DNA from: Candidatus Rokuibacteriota bacterium
GTDB lineage: Bacteria; Methylomirabilota; Methylomirabilia; Rokubacteriales; CSP1-6
Direction of reading: 5' to 3'
Assembly (NCBI GenBank): GCA_003220435.1
Contig: QHSL01000085.1
Coordinates: forward strand, 36,782 to 100,781
DNA length: 64,000 nt
Part shown: positions 20,346-28,969 of the stretch, in pieces
Position numbering within the stretch: the stretch's first letter is position 1
How the letters are laid out: each line of letters begins with the position of its first letter
Notes under the pieces: model-generated
The model's input: the letters and a program-made list of their open reading frames with translations, nothing else
Database searches by the model: none
What the model was told of the DNA's origin: nothing
Made by a program: the position numbers and the translations under genes

Positions 20346-21276
20346 GCTCGGAGGGGGGCTTCGCCCCCCTTCCGATGTCTCCCCGCAGGACGGATTGCGC
20401 TCGGATGCGGCGACGTCTCCCGAGACGCGAACGCGCACGTCGAGCCTGTGGCGCGACGGCGTGCGACGACTCTCGCGCAATCGCCTGGCGGTCAGCGGCG
20501 GCGTCGTGATCGTGCTGCTCTGCCTGATCGCGATCTTCGCCGACCTCCTGGCGCCGCTGCCTTACACCAAGACCAACTTCGGCCGGCTCAACGAGGCGCC
20601 GTCGCGCGACTTCCCGCTGGGGACGGATCAGCTGGGCCGCGACATGTTCTCACGGATGATCTACGGCGCGCGGGTCTCGATGCTGGTCGGCCTCGGCGCC
20701 CAGGTGATCGTGGTACTGATCGGCGTCCCGATCGGCGCCCTGTCGGGCTACGTCGGCGGCCGCGTGGACCTATTCCTCACGCGGTTCATCGACGTGATGT
20801 ACGCCTTTCCCCGGCTCCTGTTCGTGATCCTGGTGATGTCGATGCTGGGCGCCGGGCTCACCAACATCTTCATCGCGATCGGGTTGACCGGCTGGGTCGG
20901 CATCGCGCGGCAGACGCGCGCTCAGGTGCTGGCGATCAAGGAAAAGGAGTTCGTGGACGGCGCGCGGGCACTGGGCGCAGGCTTCAACCGGCTCCTGGTC
21001 CGGCACGTGCTGCCGAACGCGCTCACCCCGATCGTCGTCGCCGTGACCTTCGGCATCCCCGAGGCGATCTTCACGGAGGCCGCGCTCTCGTTCATCGGCG
21101 TCGGCATCAACCCGCCGACCCCCTCCTGGGGCCAGATGGTGGGTGAGGGCCAGCAGTACATCCGATCCTACTGGCACCTCTGCGTGTTCCCCTCGATCGC
21201 CATCGCGATCACGATGCTCTCGTTCACGTTCTTCGGCGACGGCGTCAGAGACGCGTTGGATCCCAAGCTGAAATAA
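20314..21276 (+). CDS. Dipeptide/oligopeptide ABC transporter permease (DppC type)
   Basis: A 320-residue permease partner of the preceding gene. From residue 46 onward it matches DppC: SLWRDGVRRLSRNRLAVSGG, LGTDQLGRDMFSRMIYGARV, the EAA loop VDGARALGAGFNRLLVRHVL, and the end GDGVRDALDPKLK. ATG 20314 would overlap dppB by 32 nt. The resulting N-terminal 45 residues are not family-like and include a translated GC hairpin (20349-20374), so the true start may be further in, for example near 20460. Confidence 0.9.
   Translation: MASSTPASATKLGGGLRPPSDVSPQDGLRSDAATSPETRTRTSSLWRDGVRRLSRNRLAVSGGVVIVLLCLIAIFADLLAPLPYTKTNFGRLNEAPSRDFPLGTDQLGRDMFSRMIYGARVSMLVGLGAQVIVVLIGVPIGALSGYVGGRVDLFLTRFIDVMYAFPRLLFVILVMSMLGAGLTNIFIAIGLTGWVGIARQTRAQVLAIKEKEFVDGARALGAGFNRLLVRHVLPNALTPIVVAVTFGIPEAIFTEAALSFIGVGINPPTPSWGQMVGEGQQYIRSYWHLCVFPSIAIAITMLSFTFFGDGVRDALDPKLK
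20349..20374. repeat. G-run/C-run hairpin after the dppB stop
   Basis: AGGGGGGC (20352-20359) pairs with GCCCCCCT (20363-20370) around TTC, and CGG/CCG outside extends the stem with one bulged T. It resembles the hairpins at 31936-31966 and 45424-45451 and may be a REP-like element or an intercistronic mRNA stabiliser. Confidence 0.45.
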
Positions 21277-21289
21277 AGGAGACCCGCTC

Positions 21290-23026
21290 ATGCGCACTCC
21301 TCGTATTCCCGACGGTCAGATGGACCTTTTCGCCAAACGTCTCGCCGCCATCGGTGTGGGCCGGCGCGACTTCATGAAGGTCGCCGCCGGGCTCGCGACG
21401 ATGAGCGCCGCCGGTTTCAACGCCCGGCCAGTCTCGGCGGCGCCGAAGCTCGCGCCCGGCGAGAAGCTGGCGAAGGAACAGCACCTCCGGTTCGGAGGCG
21501 GCAGCTGGTACGAACAGGACCCATCGAGCCACGACTACAACAAGGACCTCTACTGCGGCGGGACCCCGCAGCTCTGGGCCGGCCTCATGAAGTTCAACGT
21601 GAACTTCGAGGCGGTGCCCGACGTCGCCGAGAAGGTGACCCCTAACAAGGACGGATCGGTCTGGATATTCTCGATCCGGAAGGATTCGAAGTGGTCCGAC
21701 GGCGGGCCCTGCACGGCCCGCGATTTCGAGTACTCGTGGAAGCGCCAGCTCGATCCCGCCACGGCGGCGCCCTATGCCTCGTTCCTCTACGACATCAAGA
21801 ACGGCGAGGCGTTCAACAAGAAGCAGATCACCGACGCGAGCCAGGTCGGCGTTCGCGCCAAGGACGACTGGACGCTCGAGGTGACGCTGGAAGGGCCCCG
21901 CGGATATTTCCCGGTGCTCGCCGCTTACCTGGCCGCCCTGCCCGGCCACCGCGCCTCGATCGAAAAGCACGGCGACAAGTGGACGGAGGCCGCCAACATC
22001 GTGTCCAACGGGCCTTTCGTCCTGGACACATGGGAGCACAACCGGGTGATCGTGCTGCGCAAGAACAAGCACTTCTTCGGCGCCAAGGACATCACGCTGG
22101 AGAAGGTGACGATCCCGATCATCCCGATCGCGTCCGGCGTGCTCCCGTACGAGAACAACGAGATCGACCTCACGCGACTGGCCCCCGCCGACCTCAAGCG
22201 GCTCCAGTCTGACCCCAGGACCTCCAAGGAGGTCTTCCGATTCCCGTACCCCGGTACCTGGTATCTGCTGCCGCAGGTCACGAAGCCGCCCTTCGACAAC
22301 CTCAAGGTCCGCAAGGCCGTCGCGCACGCGATCGACCGCGAGAACGTCGTCAAGGTCAGCCAGGGCTTCGCGATCCCGGCGCACGCCATGATCCCGCCCG
22401 GGTTCCCCGGCGCGCTGGACGACAAGAAGACCCGCGACCTCCAGCGCTACGATCCGAAGCTCGCGATGTCGATGTTGAAAGGCAGCCCGTTCGAGGGCGG
22501 GAAGAACTGGCCGAAGATCACGCTCACCATGCGCGACGAGGCGCTCGGCAGCAAGCAGCTCGCCGAGGCCGTCCAGGCGGTCCTGCTGGAGAGCCTGAAC
22601 ATGAAGACGGAGCTCGAGGTCCTCGAGCAGCGCGTGTTCCGCGAGCGGCTCTGGAAGCAAGACCTCCAGTTCGTGTGGATCCGCTGGTTCATGGACTATC
22701 CGGATCCGCACAACGAGTACTTCGACACGTTCTACGGTAAGAAGACGACCGGCAAGCGGCAGGCGTGGGTCAACGACGCCTTCGACAAGGAGCTGGAGGC
22801 GGGCCGCGACACGCGCGACACCAAGAAGCGCCTGGCGCACTACGCGAAGGCCGAGGAGATCATGCAGAACGACGTCGGCTACGTACCGGTCGCGTGGGTC
22901 GTGCGGTACGCGACGGCCAAGCCGACCGTCCGCGGCATCGAGAAGAACCGTCAGGGCGAGGTCGTCGTCGACGGCAACATCTACGCGGACATGCTCATGC
23001 ACATCTACATGGTGGACAAGGCCTGA
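21290..23026 (+). CDS. ABC transporter substrate-binding protein, family 5 (peptide type)
   Basis: A 578-residue periplasmic solute-binding protein for the two permeases upstream. The N-terminus holds a twin-arginine signal, VGRRDFMKVAAGLATMSAAG, followed by an Ala-rich cleavage region (RPVSAAPK). SBP_bac_5 features include WIFSIRKDSKWSDGGPCTAR, FDNLKVRKAVAHAIDRENVV and WIRWFMDYPDPHNEYFDTFY. Tat export implies folding before secretion. ATG 21290 follows AAAGGAG. No ATPase genes (DppD/F) are adjacent, so the importer must borrow ATPases from elsewhere, possibly the operon upstream of the window. Confidence 0.92.
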   Translation: MRTPRIPDGQMDLFAKRLAAIGVGRRDFMKVAAGLATMSAAGFNARPVSAAPKLAPGEKLAKEQHLRFGGGSWYEQDPSSHDYNKDLYCGGTPQLWAGLMKFNVNFEAVPDVAEKVTPNKDGSVWIFSIRKDSKWSDGGPCTARDFEYSWKRQLDPATAAPYASFLYDIKNGEAFNKKQITDASQVGVRAKDDWTLEVTLEGPRGYFPVLAAYLAALPGHRASIEKHGDKWTEAANIVSNGPFVLDTWEHNRVIVLRKNKHFFGAKDITLEKVTIPIIPIASGVLPYENNEIDLTRLAPADLKRLQSDPRTSKEVFRFPYPGTWYLLPQVTKPPFDNLKVRKAVAHAIDRENVVKVSQGFAIPAHAMIPPGFPGALDDKKTRDLQRYDPKLAMSMLKGSPFEGGKNWPKITLTMRDEALGSKQLAEAVQAVLLESLNMKTELEVLEQRVFRERLWKQDLQFVWIRWFMDYPDPHNEYFDTFYGKKTTGKRQAWVNDAFDKELEAGRDTRDTKKRLAHYAKAEEIMQNDVGYVPVAWVVRYATAKPTVRGIEKNRQGEVVVDGNIYADMLMHIYMVDKA

Positions 23027-23032
23027 CGAGAC

Positions 23033-23065
23033 GCGACGCGCCCCGGGATCGCTGGGGCGCGTCGC
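23033..23065. terminator. Strong hairpin between the dipeptide operon and htpX
   Basis: GCGACGCGCCCC (23033-23044) pairs perfectly with GGGGCGCGTCGC (23054-23065) across a 9-nt loop. It starts 6 nt after the binding-protein stop and lies between convergent genes. Confidence 0.6.
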
Positions 23066-23122
23066 GGCATCGAGCATCGAAGTGTCGCCGCGCACCTCGA
23101 AGGTGCTCGGCTCCTACTGCGG

Positions 23123-23974
23123 CTAGATTCGCATCGCCCGCAGGCGGGCGATCCGCTCCTCGAGGGGAGGGTGGGTCGAGAACAGACGCATCAGCGTCTG
23201 TCCGCTGAGCGGATTCACGATGAACAGGTGCGCCGTGGCGGGCGTGGCGTTCGCCATCGGCGCCGCCTCGTTCGCCATCTGCAGCTTCTCGAGCGCCTTG
23301 GCGAGCCCCCACGGCTTGCCGGCCACCCGGGCGCCGGTCGCATCGGCCTGGAACTCGCGCGCCCGCGACACGGCCATCTGCACGAGCAACGCCGCGATCG
23401 GCGCGAGGATCGCTAACAATATGGCCGCGATCGGGTTCGAGCCGCCCTCCTCGTCGTCGTCCCGGCGCCCGCCGAACATCGCGGCGAACTGCGCCATGTG
23501 CGCGAGATAGGTGATGGCGCCGGCGAGCGTCGCGGCGATCGTCGAGATCAGCACGTCGCGGTTCTTCACGTGCGAGAGCTCGTGGGCCAGCACGCCCTCC
23601 AGCTCTTCCTCGTCGAGGATCCGCATGATCCCCTCGGTCACGGCCACCGCCGCGTGCTCCGGGTTGCGTCCGGTCGCGAAGGCGTTGGGCGTCTCGCTGG
23701 GGATCAGGTAGACCCGGGGCATCGGGATGCCGGCGCGGGTGGCGAGGCGGTGGACGATCGCGTAGAGCCTCGGGGCGGCGGCCTCGTCGATGGGTTGGGC
23801 GCCGTAGGCGGCCAGCACCATCTTGTCCGAGAACCAGTAGCTCACGAGGTTCATCAGCAGGGCGATCACGAAGGCGATCAGCATGCCCTGCCGGCCCCCG
23901 AACGCGCCGCCGAGAAGCACGAGCATGACAGTGAGGACGGCCAAGAGAAAGCCAGTCTTGAATACGTTGGACAT
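23123..23974 (-). CDS. htpX: Membrane zinc metalloprotease HtpX
   Basis: M48B protease of membrane-protein quality control, 283 residues. Two N-terminal transmembrane helices (residues 6-22 and 30-48) precede the zinc motif HELSH (His131, Glu132, His135) in [16 protein letters not shown]. The third ligand Glu lies in [10 protein letters not shown]. Two further helices surround residues 143-200. ATG 23974 is only 6 nt downstream of a TACGCT -10 that has a TTGACC -35, which implies a leaderless transcript. Divergent from the yceD-rpmF-fab operon. Confidence 0.93.
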   Translation of the reverse strand: MSNVFKTGFLLAVLTVMLVLLGGAFGGRQGMLIAFVIALLMNLVSYWFSDKMVLAAYGAQPIDEAAAPRLYAIVHRLATRAGIPMPRVYLIPSETPNAFATGRNPEHAAVAVTEGIMRILDEEELEGVLAHELSHVKNRDVLISTIAATLAGAITYLAHMAQFAAMFGGRRDDDEEGGSNPIAAILLAILAPIAALLVQMAVSRAREFQADATGARVAGKPWGLAKALEKLQMANEAAPMANATPATAHLFIVNPLSGQTLMRLFSTHPPLEERIARLRAMRI

Positions 23975-23980
23975 GGCCGA

Positions 23981-24009
23981 AGCGTAGCAGAGGGTCCGGG
24001 GAGGGTCAA
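23981..24009 (-). promoter_or_regulatory. Promoter of htpX, positioned for a leaderless transcript
   Basis: On the minus strand TTGACC (24009-24004), a 17-nt spacer and TACGCT (23986-23981) are followed after 6 nt by the htpX ATG (23974), where transcription should start. Confidence 0.6.
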
Positions 24010-24014
24010 ATGCC

Positions 24015-24044
24015 TTGACTTGCGCCCTAAAGCGCCGATATACT
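24015..24044 (+). promoter_or_regulatory. Promoter of the yceD-rpmF-plsX-fab operon
   Basis: TTGACT at 24015-24020, an 18-nt spacer and TATACT at 24039-24044. The predicted start near 24051 excludes the GTG at 24053 as a normal start for yceD and supports ATG 24092. Confidence 0.65.
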
Positions 24045-24091
24045 GACGCGGCGTGAGTCAAAAATCTTTTGTTGATCAAGAGTTAGCAGCC

Positions 24092-24601
24092 ATGATCGTC
24101 CGAGTTCCAGATATTCCGGCCGAGGGGCTGAACGTGGTCGAGACGACCGCCCTGGGGACCGTCTATCGGGACCCGGCGTGGCGTCTGGACGACGTTCGCC
24201 TGCGGCTCGAGCGGGACGGTCTCGACGTCTTCGTGACCGGGGAGCTCCGGGCGACGGTCTCGCAGACCTGCGGCCGCTGCCTCGAGCCCTCGGCGGTGAC
24301 GGTGACGACGGCGATCGACGTACGATTGGTCCCGCGCCCCGCCACGGGGGACAGCGTTGAGCTCGCCCGCGACGACTTGGACGTGGACTTTTACGAAAGG
24401 GACGAGTTCGATCTCGGCGCGCTGATCGAGGCGGAAACCGCAATCGCCCTTCCCATGAAGCCGCTCTGCCGCGAAGGGTGCCTCGGGCTCTGTCCGGTCT
24501 GCGGCGGCAACCGAAACGCGGTTGCGTGCGCGTGCCCGCCCCGACCGCCGGACCCGCGCCTGGCCGTCCTCAAGGACCTGGCCGCACGGCTGCCGCACTA
24601 G
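24092..24601 (+). CDS. YceD/DUF177 family protein
   Basis: A 169-residue protein of the DUF177 (YceD) family, whose gene lies upstream of rpmF in many bacteria and is linked to 23S rRNA/large-subunit biogenesis. It has the conserved [20 protein letters not shown] segment and a C-terminal cysteine-rich part: [18 protein letters not shown] then [20 protein letters not shown], likely a metal-binding knuckle. ATG 24092 fits the promoter at 24015-24044. First gene of the operon leading into rpmF and fatty-acid synthesis. Confidence 0.87.
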   Translation: MIVRVPDIPAEGLNVVETTALGTVYRDPAWRLDDVRLRLERDGLDVFVTGELRATVSQTCGRCLEPSAVTVTTAIDVRLVPRPATGDSVELARDDLDVDFYERDEFDLGALIEAETAIALPMKPLCREGCLGLCPVCGGNRNAVACACPPRPPDPRLAVLKDLAARLPH

Positions 24602-24611
24602 GAGAGATTGC

Positions 24612-24794
24612 ATGCCACTGCCGAAACGCCGCCACTCCAAGACCCGTGGGCGGAAGCGCCGCACGCATTACAAGCTCGCCGCACCGACGCGCTCGGTGTG
24701 CCCGCAGTGTCGTGAGAGCAAGCTGCCGCACCGGGTCTGCCCGCACTGCGGCTTCTACAAGGGTCGGGAGATCGTCGCCGTCGAAGGGGCCTAG
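24612..24794 (+). CDS. rpmF: 50S ribosomal protein L32
   Basis: A 60-residue ribosomal protein beginning [20 protein letters not shown], the standard bacterial L32 N-terminus. It carries a complete zinc ribbon, CPQC then CPHC, so it is the zinc-binding C+ form. The ATG lies 7 nt after a GGAGAG site. Its position between yceD and plsX is the classical arrangement. Confidence 0.96.
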   Translation: MPLPKRRHSKTRGRKRRTHYKLAAPTRSVCPQCRESKLPHRVCPHCGFYKGREIVAVEGA

Positions 24795-24814
24795 TCGATC
24801 CCGACGCCCCCGCC

Positions 24815-25873
24815 ATGAAGATGGCCAACGCGGATGGCCAGTCGTCCAAGATGAAGATCGCGGTGGACGCGATGGGCGGCGACCACGGCCCGGCCGTCGT
24901 CGTCGCCGGCGCCGTGGCCGCGGTCCGGGAGTTCGGCGCCTCCGTCATCCTCGTGGGTGACCGGGCGGCCGTGCATCGCGAGGTCGTCCGCCTCAACGCC
25001 CAGACCCTCGAGCTCGAGATCCACCACGCGTCCCAGGTGGTCGGCATGGCGGAAAGCCCCTCGCACGCACTGCGGCGCAAGCGCGATTCGTCGATGCGCG
25101 TGGCCGCCGAGCTCGTCAAAGAGGGGAAGGCGGCCGCCTTCATCTCCGCCGGGAACACCGGCGCCGCGATGGCGATCGCCATGTTCGTCATGGGCGTCCT
25201 GCCCGGCGTCGATCGGCCGGCGATCGCCGCCGTGCTCCCGAACCTCCGGAAGTTCACGCTCCTGCTCGACGCCGGCGCCAACGTGGATCCCAAGGCGGTG
25301 CACCTGCTCCAGTTCGCGGTCATGGGCCACGTGTACGCGCGCGACATCCTTGGGCTCGACAGCCCGCGGGTCGGGATCCTCTCGGTCGGTGAGGAGGAAG
25401 GGAAGGGAAACGAGCTGACGAAGGAGGCGTACGCGGAGCTGCGGGAGTCGTCGTTGAACTTCGTGGGCAACGTCGAGGGGCGGGACATCTACAACGGCCG
25501 ATGCGATGTCGTGGTGACCGACGGCTTCACGGGCAACGTTGCCCTCAAGATCTCCGAAAGCCTCGCCGAGATGCTGAGCTCGATGATCAAGGAGGAGCTC
25601 ATGCGGGACGCGCGGTCGAAGATCGGCGCCAAGCTCGCGATGCCCGCGTTCGAGCGCTTCCGCCGGCGCATCGACTACACCGAGATGGGCGGCGCCCCGC
25701 TGCTCGGCATTGACGGCGCCGCCATCATCTGTCACGGTGCGTCCCCGGTGAAGGCGATCAAGAACGCGGTGCGGGTCGCGCAGGAGTGGGCGAGCGCCGG
25801 GCTCAACGAGCACATCAAGGCGGCGCTGGAGGCCGAGGTGGCCCGGGGCGGTCGGGAAGGGGGACGCGAATGA
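24815..25873 (+). CDS. plsX: Phosphate acyltransferase PlsX
   Basis: Converts acyl-ACP to acyl-phosphate for phospholipid synthesis at the membrane surface. It is 352 residues from ATG 24815, or 340 from ATG 24851, where the family start MKIAVDAMGGDHGPAVVVAG begins; neither has a strong ribosome binding site. Conserved stretches include KAAAFISAGNTGAAMAIAMF, VGEEEGKGNELTKEAYAELR and DVVVTDGFTGNVALKISESL. Ends overlapping fabH by 4 nt. Confidence 0.94.
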   Translation: MKMANADGQSSKMKIAVDAMGGDHGPAVVVAGAVAAVREFGASVILVGDRAAVHREVVRLNAQTLELEIHHASQVVGMAESPSHALRRKRDSSMRVAAELVKEGKAAAFISAGNTGAAMAIAMFVMGVLPGVDRPAIAAVLPNLRKFTLLLDAGANVDPKAVHLLQFAVMGHVYARDILGLDSPRVGILSVGEEEGKGNELTKEAYAELRESSLNFVGNVEGRDIYNGRCDVVVTDGFTGNVALKISESLAEMLSSMIKEELMRDARSKIGAKLAMPAFERFRRRIDYTEMGGAPLLGIDGAAIICHGASPVKAIKNAVRVAQEWASAGLNEHIKAALEAEVARGGREGGRE

Positions 25874-26850
25874 CGCGGGCACGGATCACCGGAGTCGGGG
25901 CCTACGCGCCCAAGCGGATCCTGAGCAACGCCGACCTCGAGAAGATGGTCGAGACGAGCGACGAGTGGATCGTGCAGCGCAGCGGTATCCGCGAGCGTCG
26001 CATCGCCGACGAGAGCGAGGCGACGTCGGACCTCGCGGTGAGGGCGGCGCAGCAGGCGCTCGAGCGCGCGAACCTGGTGCCCGAGGACATCGAGTTCATC
26101 ACGGTCGGCACCACCACCCCGGACATGATCTTCCCGTCCGTCGGCAACATCGTGCAGCATCGCCTCGGCTGCCGCCGCGCGGGCTCCGTGGACCTGCTGG
26201 CCGCGTGCGCCGGCTCCGTCTACAGCTTGGCGATGGGCGCGCAGTTCATCGAGACCGGGAAGTACCGGCGCGTGCTCTGCATCGGCGCCGAGACGCTCTC
26301 GCGCATCACCGACTTCACCGATCGGGACACCTGCGTGCTCCTGGCCGATGCCGCCGGCGCGGCGGTCCTCGAGCCGTCCGACGACGAGCGGGGCCTCATC
26401 GACTTCGATCTCTACTCTGACGGCCAGTACTGGGAGCTGCTCTACATGCCGGGCGGCGGCTCGCGGAACCCCGCGACCAAGGAGACCGTCGAGGCCCGGA
26501 TGCACTACGCCAAGATGCGGGGTAACGAGGTGTTCAAGGTCGCCGTCCGCCTGTTCGTCGAATGCGCCGAACGCATCCTCGGCCGCAACGGCTTCACCTC
26601 GGCCGACGTGGACCTGTTCATCCCGCACCAGGCGAACCTCCGCATCATCGAGGCGGCCGCCAAGCGCGTCAACCTTCCCATGGAGCGCGTGTTCGTGAAC
26701 GTCGACCGGTACGGCAACACGGGCGCCGCGTCCGTCTACGTCGCGCTCGAGGAGGCCGTCGCCACCGGCCGTCTGCAGCGCGGCGACCTCGTGCTCCTCG
26801 TCGCGTTCGGCGGGGGCTTCTCGTGGGGAGCCGCCCTCGTCCGTTGGTGA
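25870..26850 (+). CDS. fabH: 3-oxoacyl-ACP synthase III (FabH)
   Basis: Initiates type II fatty-acid synthesis by condensing acetyl-CoA with malonyl-ACP. It is 326 residues. The catalytic triad is visible: Cys113 in DLLAACAGSVYSL, His in FIPHQANLRIIE, and Asn in VDRYGNTGAAS. The C-terminus FGGGFSWGAALVRW is typical. ATG 25870 overlaps the plsX stop (ATGA). Confidence 0.95.
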   Translation: MTRARITGVGAYAPKRILSNADLEKMVETSDEWIVQRSGIRERRIADESEATSDLAVRAAQQALERANLVPEDIEFITVGTTTPDMIFPSVGNIVQHRLGCRRAGSVDLLAACAGSVYSLAMGAQFIETGKYRRVLCIGAETLSRITDFTDRDTCVLLADAAGAAVLEPSDDERGLIDFDLYSDGQYWELLYMPGGGSRNPATKETVEARMHYAKMRGNEVFKVAVRLFVECAERILGRNGFTSADVDLFIPHQANLRIIEAAAKRVNLPMERVFVNVDRYGNTGAASVYVALEEAVATGRLQRGDLVLLVAFGGGFSWGAALVRW

Positions 26851-26889
26851 GAAGCAGGACGGAGCAGCAGCTGAGATCGGGCGTGTCGG

Positions 26890-27018
26890 AGCCACAAGCG
26901 TCTCTCTCAGGCCACCCGCGGTCCAAGCCGGCCTCAAGGCACCCGCTACAACGGAGCCCGCTCGCATCTTTCTCAGCCCACCCTCGGTGGGCGCCGGCCT
27001 TGCGGCACTCGTTACAAT
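26890..27018 (+). repeat. Imperfect direct repeat ahead of fabD
   Basis: Two roughly 65-nt copies with shared landmarks TCTCAG, CCACCC, GCGGTC/TCGGTG, GCCGGCCT and CGCTACAAC/CGTTACAAT. The second copy ends at the fabD start codon. The gap 26851-27016 holds nothing else recognisable. It may contain a duplicated promoter (TACAAC at 26947-26952) or a leader RNA. Confidence 0.4.
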
Positions 27019-27955
27019 GACCATCGCGTTCCTCTTTCCCGGCCAGGGCTCGCAGGCAGTCGGCATGGGCAAGGCGTTCTACGAGACGTCGCCCGGCGCC
27101 AAGGCGATCTTCGAGGAGGCGAACGCAGCGCTCGGCTTCGACCTTGCTCGGCTCGCATTCGAGGGGCCCGACGGCCAACTGGCCATGACCGCCAACACCC
27201 AGCCGGCGGTGCTGACCGCGTCCGTCGCCGCGGCCACCGCGTGCGCGGAGCGCGGCCTGCGGCCCGCGCTGACCGCCGGCCACAGCCTCGGCGAGTACGC
27301 GGCGCTGGTGGTGGCGGGTGCGCTCCGGTTCGCCGACGCCGTGCGGATCGTGCGCAAGCGCGGCGAGTTCATGCAGGACGCGGTGCCGGTCGGCACCGGC
27401 GCGATGGCCGCGATCATGGGCATCGAGCTCGCGACCGTCGAGCAGGTGTGCGCCGAGGCGGCGCAGGGCGAGGTCGTCGAGGTCGCGAACGTCAACTCGT
27501 CGCTCCAGATCGTGATCGCCGGCCACCGCGCGGCGGTCGAGCGGGCGGTGGGGCTCGCCACCGCGCGCGGCGGGAAGATGAGCGTGATGCTGCCGGTGAG
27601 CGCGCCCTTCCACTGCTCGCTGATGGCCCCGGCGGGCGTCAAGCTCGCCCGCGAGCTCGACGCGATCCCCGTCGCGGATCCGACCATCCCGGTGGTCCGC
27701 AACGTCGACGGGGGCGTCACCCGCCGGGCGCAGGACGTGCGTCCCTACCTGCTGAAGCAGGTCGCGAGCCCGGTGCGCTGGACCGACTGCGTCCAGCGGC
27801 TGGCCGGGGAAGGCGCGACCGCGTACGTCGAGGTGGGGCCCGGGCGCGTGCTCAGCGGACTTCTGCGGCGCATCGTCAACGGGGCCCGCGGCCAGTCGGT
27901 CGAGGATCCGGCCGGCGTGGATCGTGCGCTGGCGGCCGTGGCCGGTGGCTCGTGA
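27017..27955 (+). CDS. fabD: Malonyl-CoA:ACP acyltransferase
   Basis: Loads malonyl groups onto ACP. It is 312 residues, starting TIAFLFPGQGSQAVGMGKAF. The catalytic serine is Ser90 in GHSLGEYAALV and the partner His lies in VSAPFHCSLMAPA. ATG 27017 gives the exact family start, though there is no clear Shine-Dalgarno; the start sits at the end of the imperfect repeat. Overlaps fabG by 4 nt. Confidence 0.94.
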   Translation: MTIAFLFPGQGSQAVGMGKAFYETSPGAKAIFEEANAALGFDLARLAFEGPDGQLAMTANTQPAVLTASVAAATACAERGLRPALTAGHSLGEYAALVVAGALRFADAVRIVRKRGEFMQDAVPVGTGAMAAIMGIELATVEQVCAEAAQGEVVEVANVNSSLQIVIAGHRAAVERAVGLATARGGKMSVMLPVSAPFHCSLMAPAGVKLARELDAIPVADPTIPVVRNVDGGVTRRAQDVRPYLLKQVASPVRWTDCVQRLAGEGATAYVEVGPGRVLSGLLRRIVNGARGQSVEDPAGVDRALAAVAGGS

Positions 27956-28701
27956 AGGGTCCGCTCGACGGCAAGGTGGCGATCGTCACCGGCGGCGGGC
28001 GCGGAATCGGCGCCGCCGTCGGCGCGCGGCTGGCCGAGGACGGCGCGGCCGTGGTAGTCTCGGGGCGCGACGGCGACCGCTTGCAGCGCATGGTGAAAGA
28101 TCTCGAAGCGCAGGGGCGCGCGGTGCTCGGCGTGGTCGCCGACGTGGTGAGCCGTGACGACTGCGATCGCCTGGTGAGCGCGGCGCGACAGCAGTTCGGG
28201 CGCGTCGACATCCTCGTCAACAACGCCGGCGTCACGCACGACGAGCTGCTCGTGCGGATGAAGGATGAGGACTGGGATCGGGTGATCGAGGTGAACCTCC
28301 GCGGCGCGTTCCTAATGACGCGCGCCGTATCGAAGGTGCTGGTCAGGCAGAAGGGCGGCGGCCGCATCATCAACATCACGTCGACCGCCGGCGCCATGGG
28401 CAACGCCGGCCAGGTGAACTACTCCGCGGCGAAGGCCGGGCTCATCGGGTTCACGAAGTCGGCGGCGCGCGAGCTGGCGCACTGGTCGATCCTCGTGAAT
28501 GCGGTGGCGCCCGGGCTGATAGAGACCGACATGACCGCGAACATTCCCGCAGCGGCACGCGAAAGTCTTATGGCGCAGGTGCCGCTCAAGCGGATCGGCA
28601 CCCCGCACGAGGTAGCCGAGATGGTACGATTCCTCGCCGGAGACGGGGCGGCCTACGTCACGGGCCAGGTCTTCCACGTCAACGGCGGTCTCTATATGTA
28701 G
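27952..28701 (+). CDS. fabG: 3-oxoacyl-ACP reductase
   Basis: NADPH-dependent SDR of the elongation cycle, 249 residues. The cofactor motif is [12 protein letters not shown], the NNAG motif is [12 protein letters not shown], and the catalytic residues are Ser144, Tyr157 and Lys161 ([12 protein letters not shown]). GTG 27952 overlaps the fabD stop. Its position between fabD and acpP identifies it as the biosynthetic FabG rather than one of the many other SDRs. Confidence 0.94.
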   Translation: MKGPLDGKVAIVTGGGRGIGAAVGARLAEDGAAVVVSGRDGDRLQRMVKDLEAQGRAVLGVVADVVSRDDCDRLVSAARQQFGRVDILVNNAGVTHDELLVRMKDEDWDRVIEVNLRGAFLMTRAVSKVLVRQKGGGRIINITSTAGAMGNAGQVNYSAAKAGLIGFTKSAARELAHWSILVNAVAPGLIETDMTANIPAAARESLMAQVPLKRIGTPHEVAEMVRFLAGDGAAYVTGQVFHVNGGLYM

Positions 28702-28729
28702 CTCACCCTTCGGTGGAGGTGACGGGTTC

Positions 28730-28966
28730 ATGGCGAAGCCAGTGGATGAGAAGGTGAAGGAGATCATCGTGGAGCAGCTCGGGGTGGAGGAGGACGACGT
28801 CACCCCGACGGCGAAGTTCATCGAGGACCTGGGCGCCGACTCCCTCGACACCGTGGAGCTCGTCATGGCGCTCGAGGAGCACTTCGACATCCAGATCCCC
28901 GACGAGGACGCCGAGAAGATCGTGACGGTCGGCGACGCGATCCAGTACATCAAGGACAACTCCTAG
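28730..28966 (+). CDS. acpP: Acyl carrier protein
   Basis: A 78-residue acidic carrier of acyl chains. The 4'-phosphopantetheine site is Ser38 in [18 protein letters not shown]. Length, acidity and the flanking helices match AcpP. ATG 28730 follows GGTGGAGGTGACGGG. It is followed 3 nt later by fabF. Confidence 0.96.
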   Translation: MAKPVDEKVKEIIVEQLGVEEDDVTPTAKFIEDLGADSLDTVELVMALEEHFDIQIPDEDAEKIVTVGDAIQYIKDNS

Positions 28967-28969
28967 CCG

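Noticed and set aside
24053..24091. GTG 24053 as the start of the YceD gene
   Set aside because: It falls within 2 nt of the predicted transcription start and adds 13 residues unlike the family. ATG 24092 fits better.
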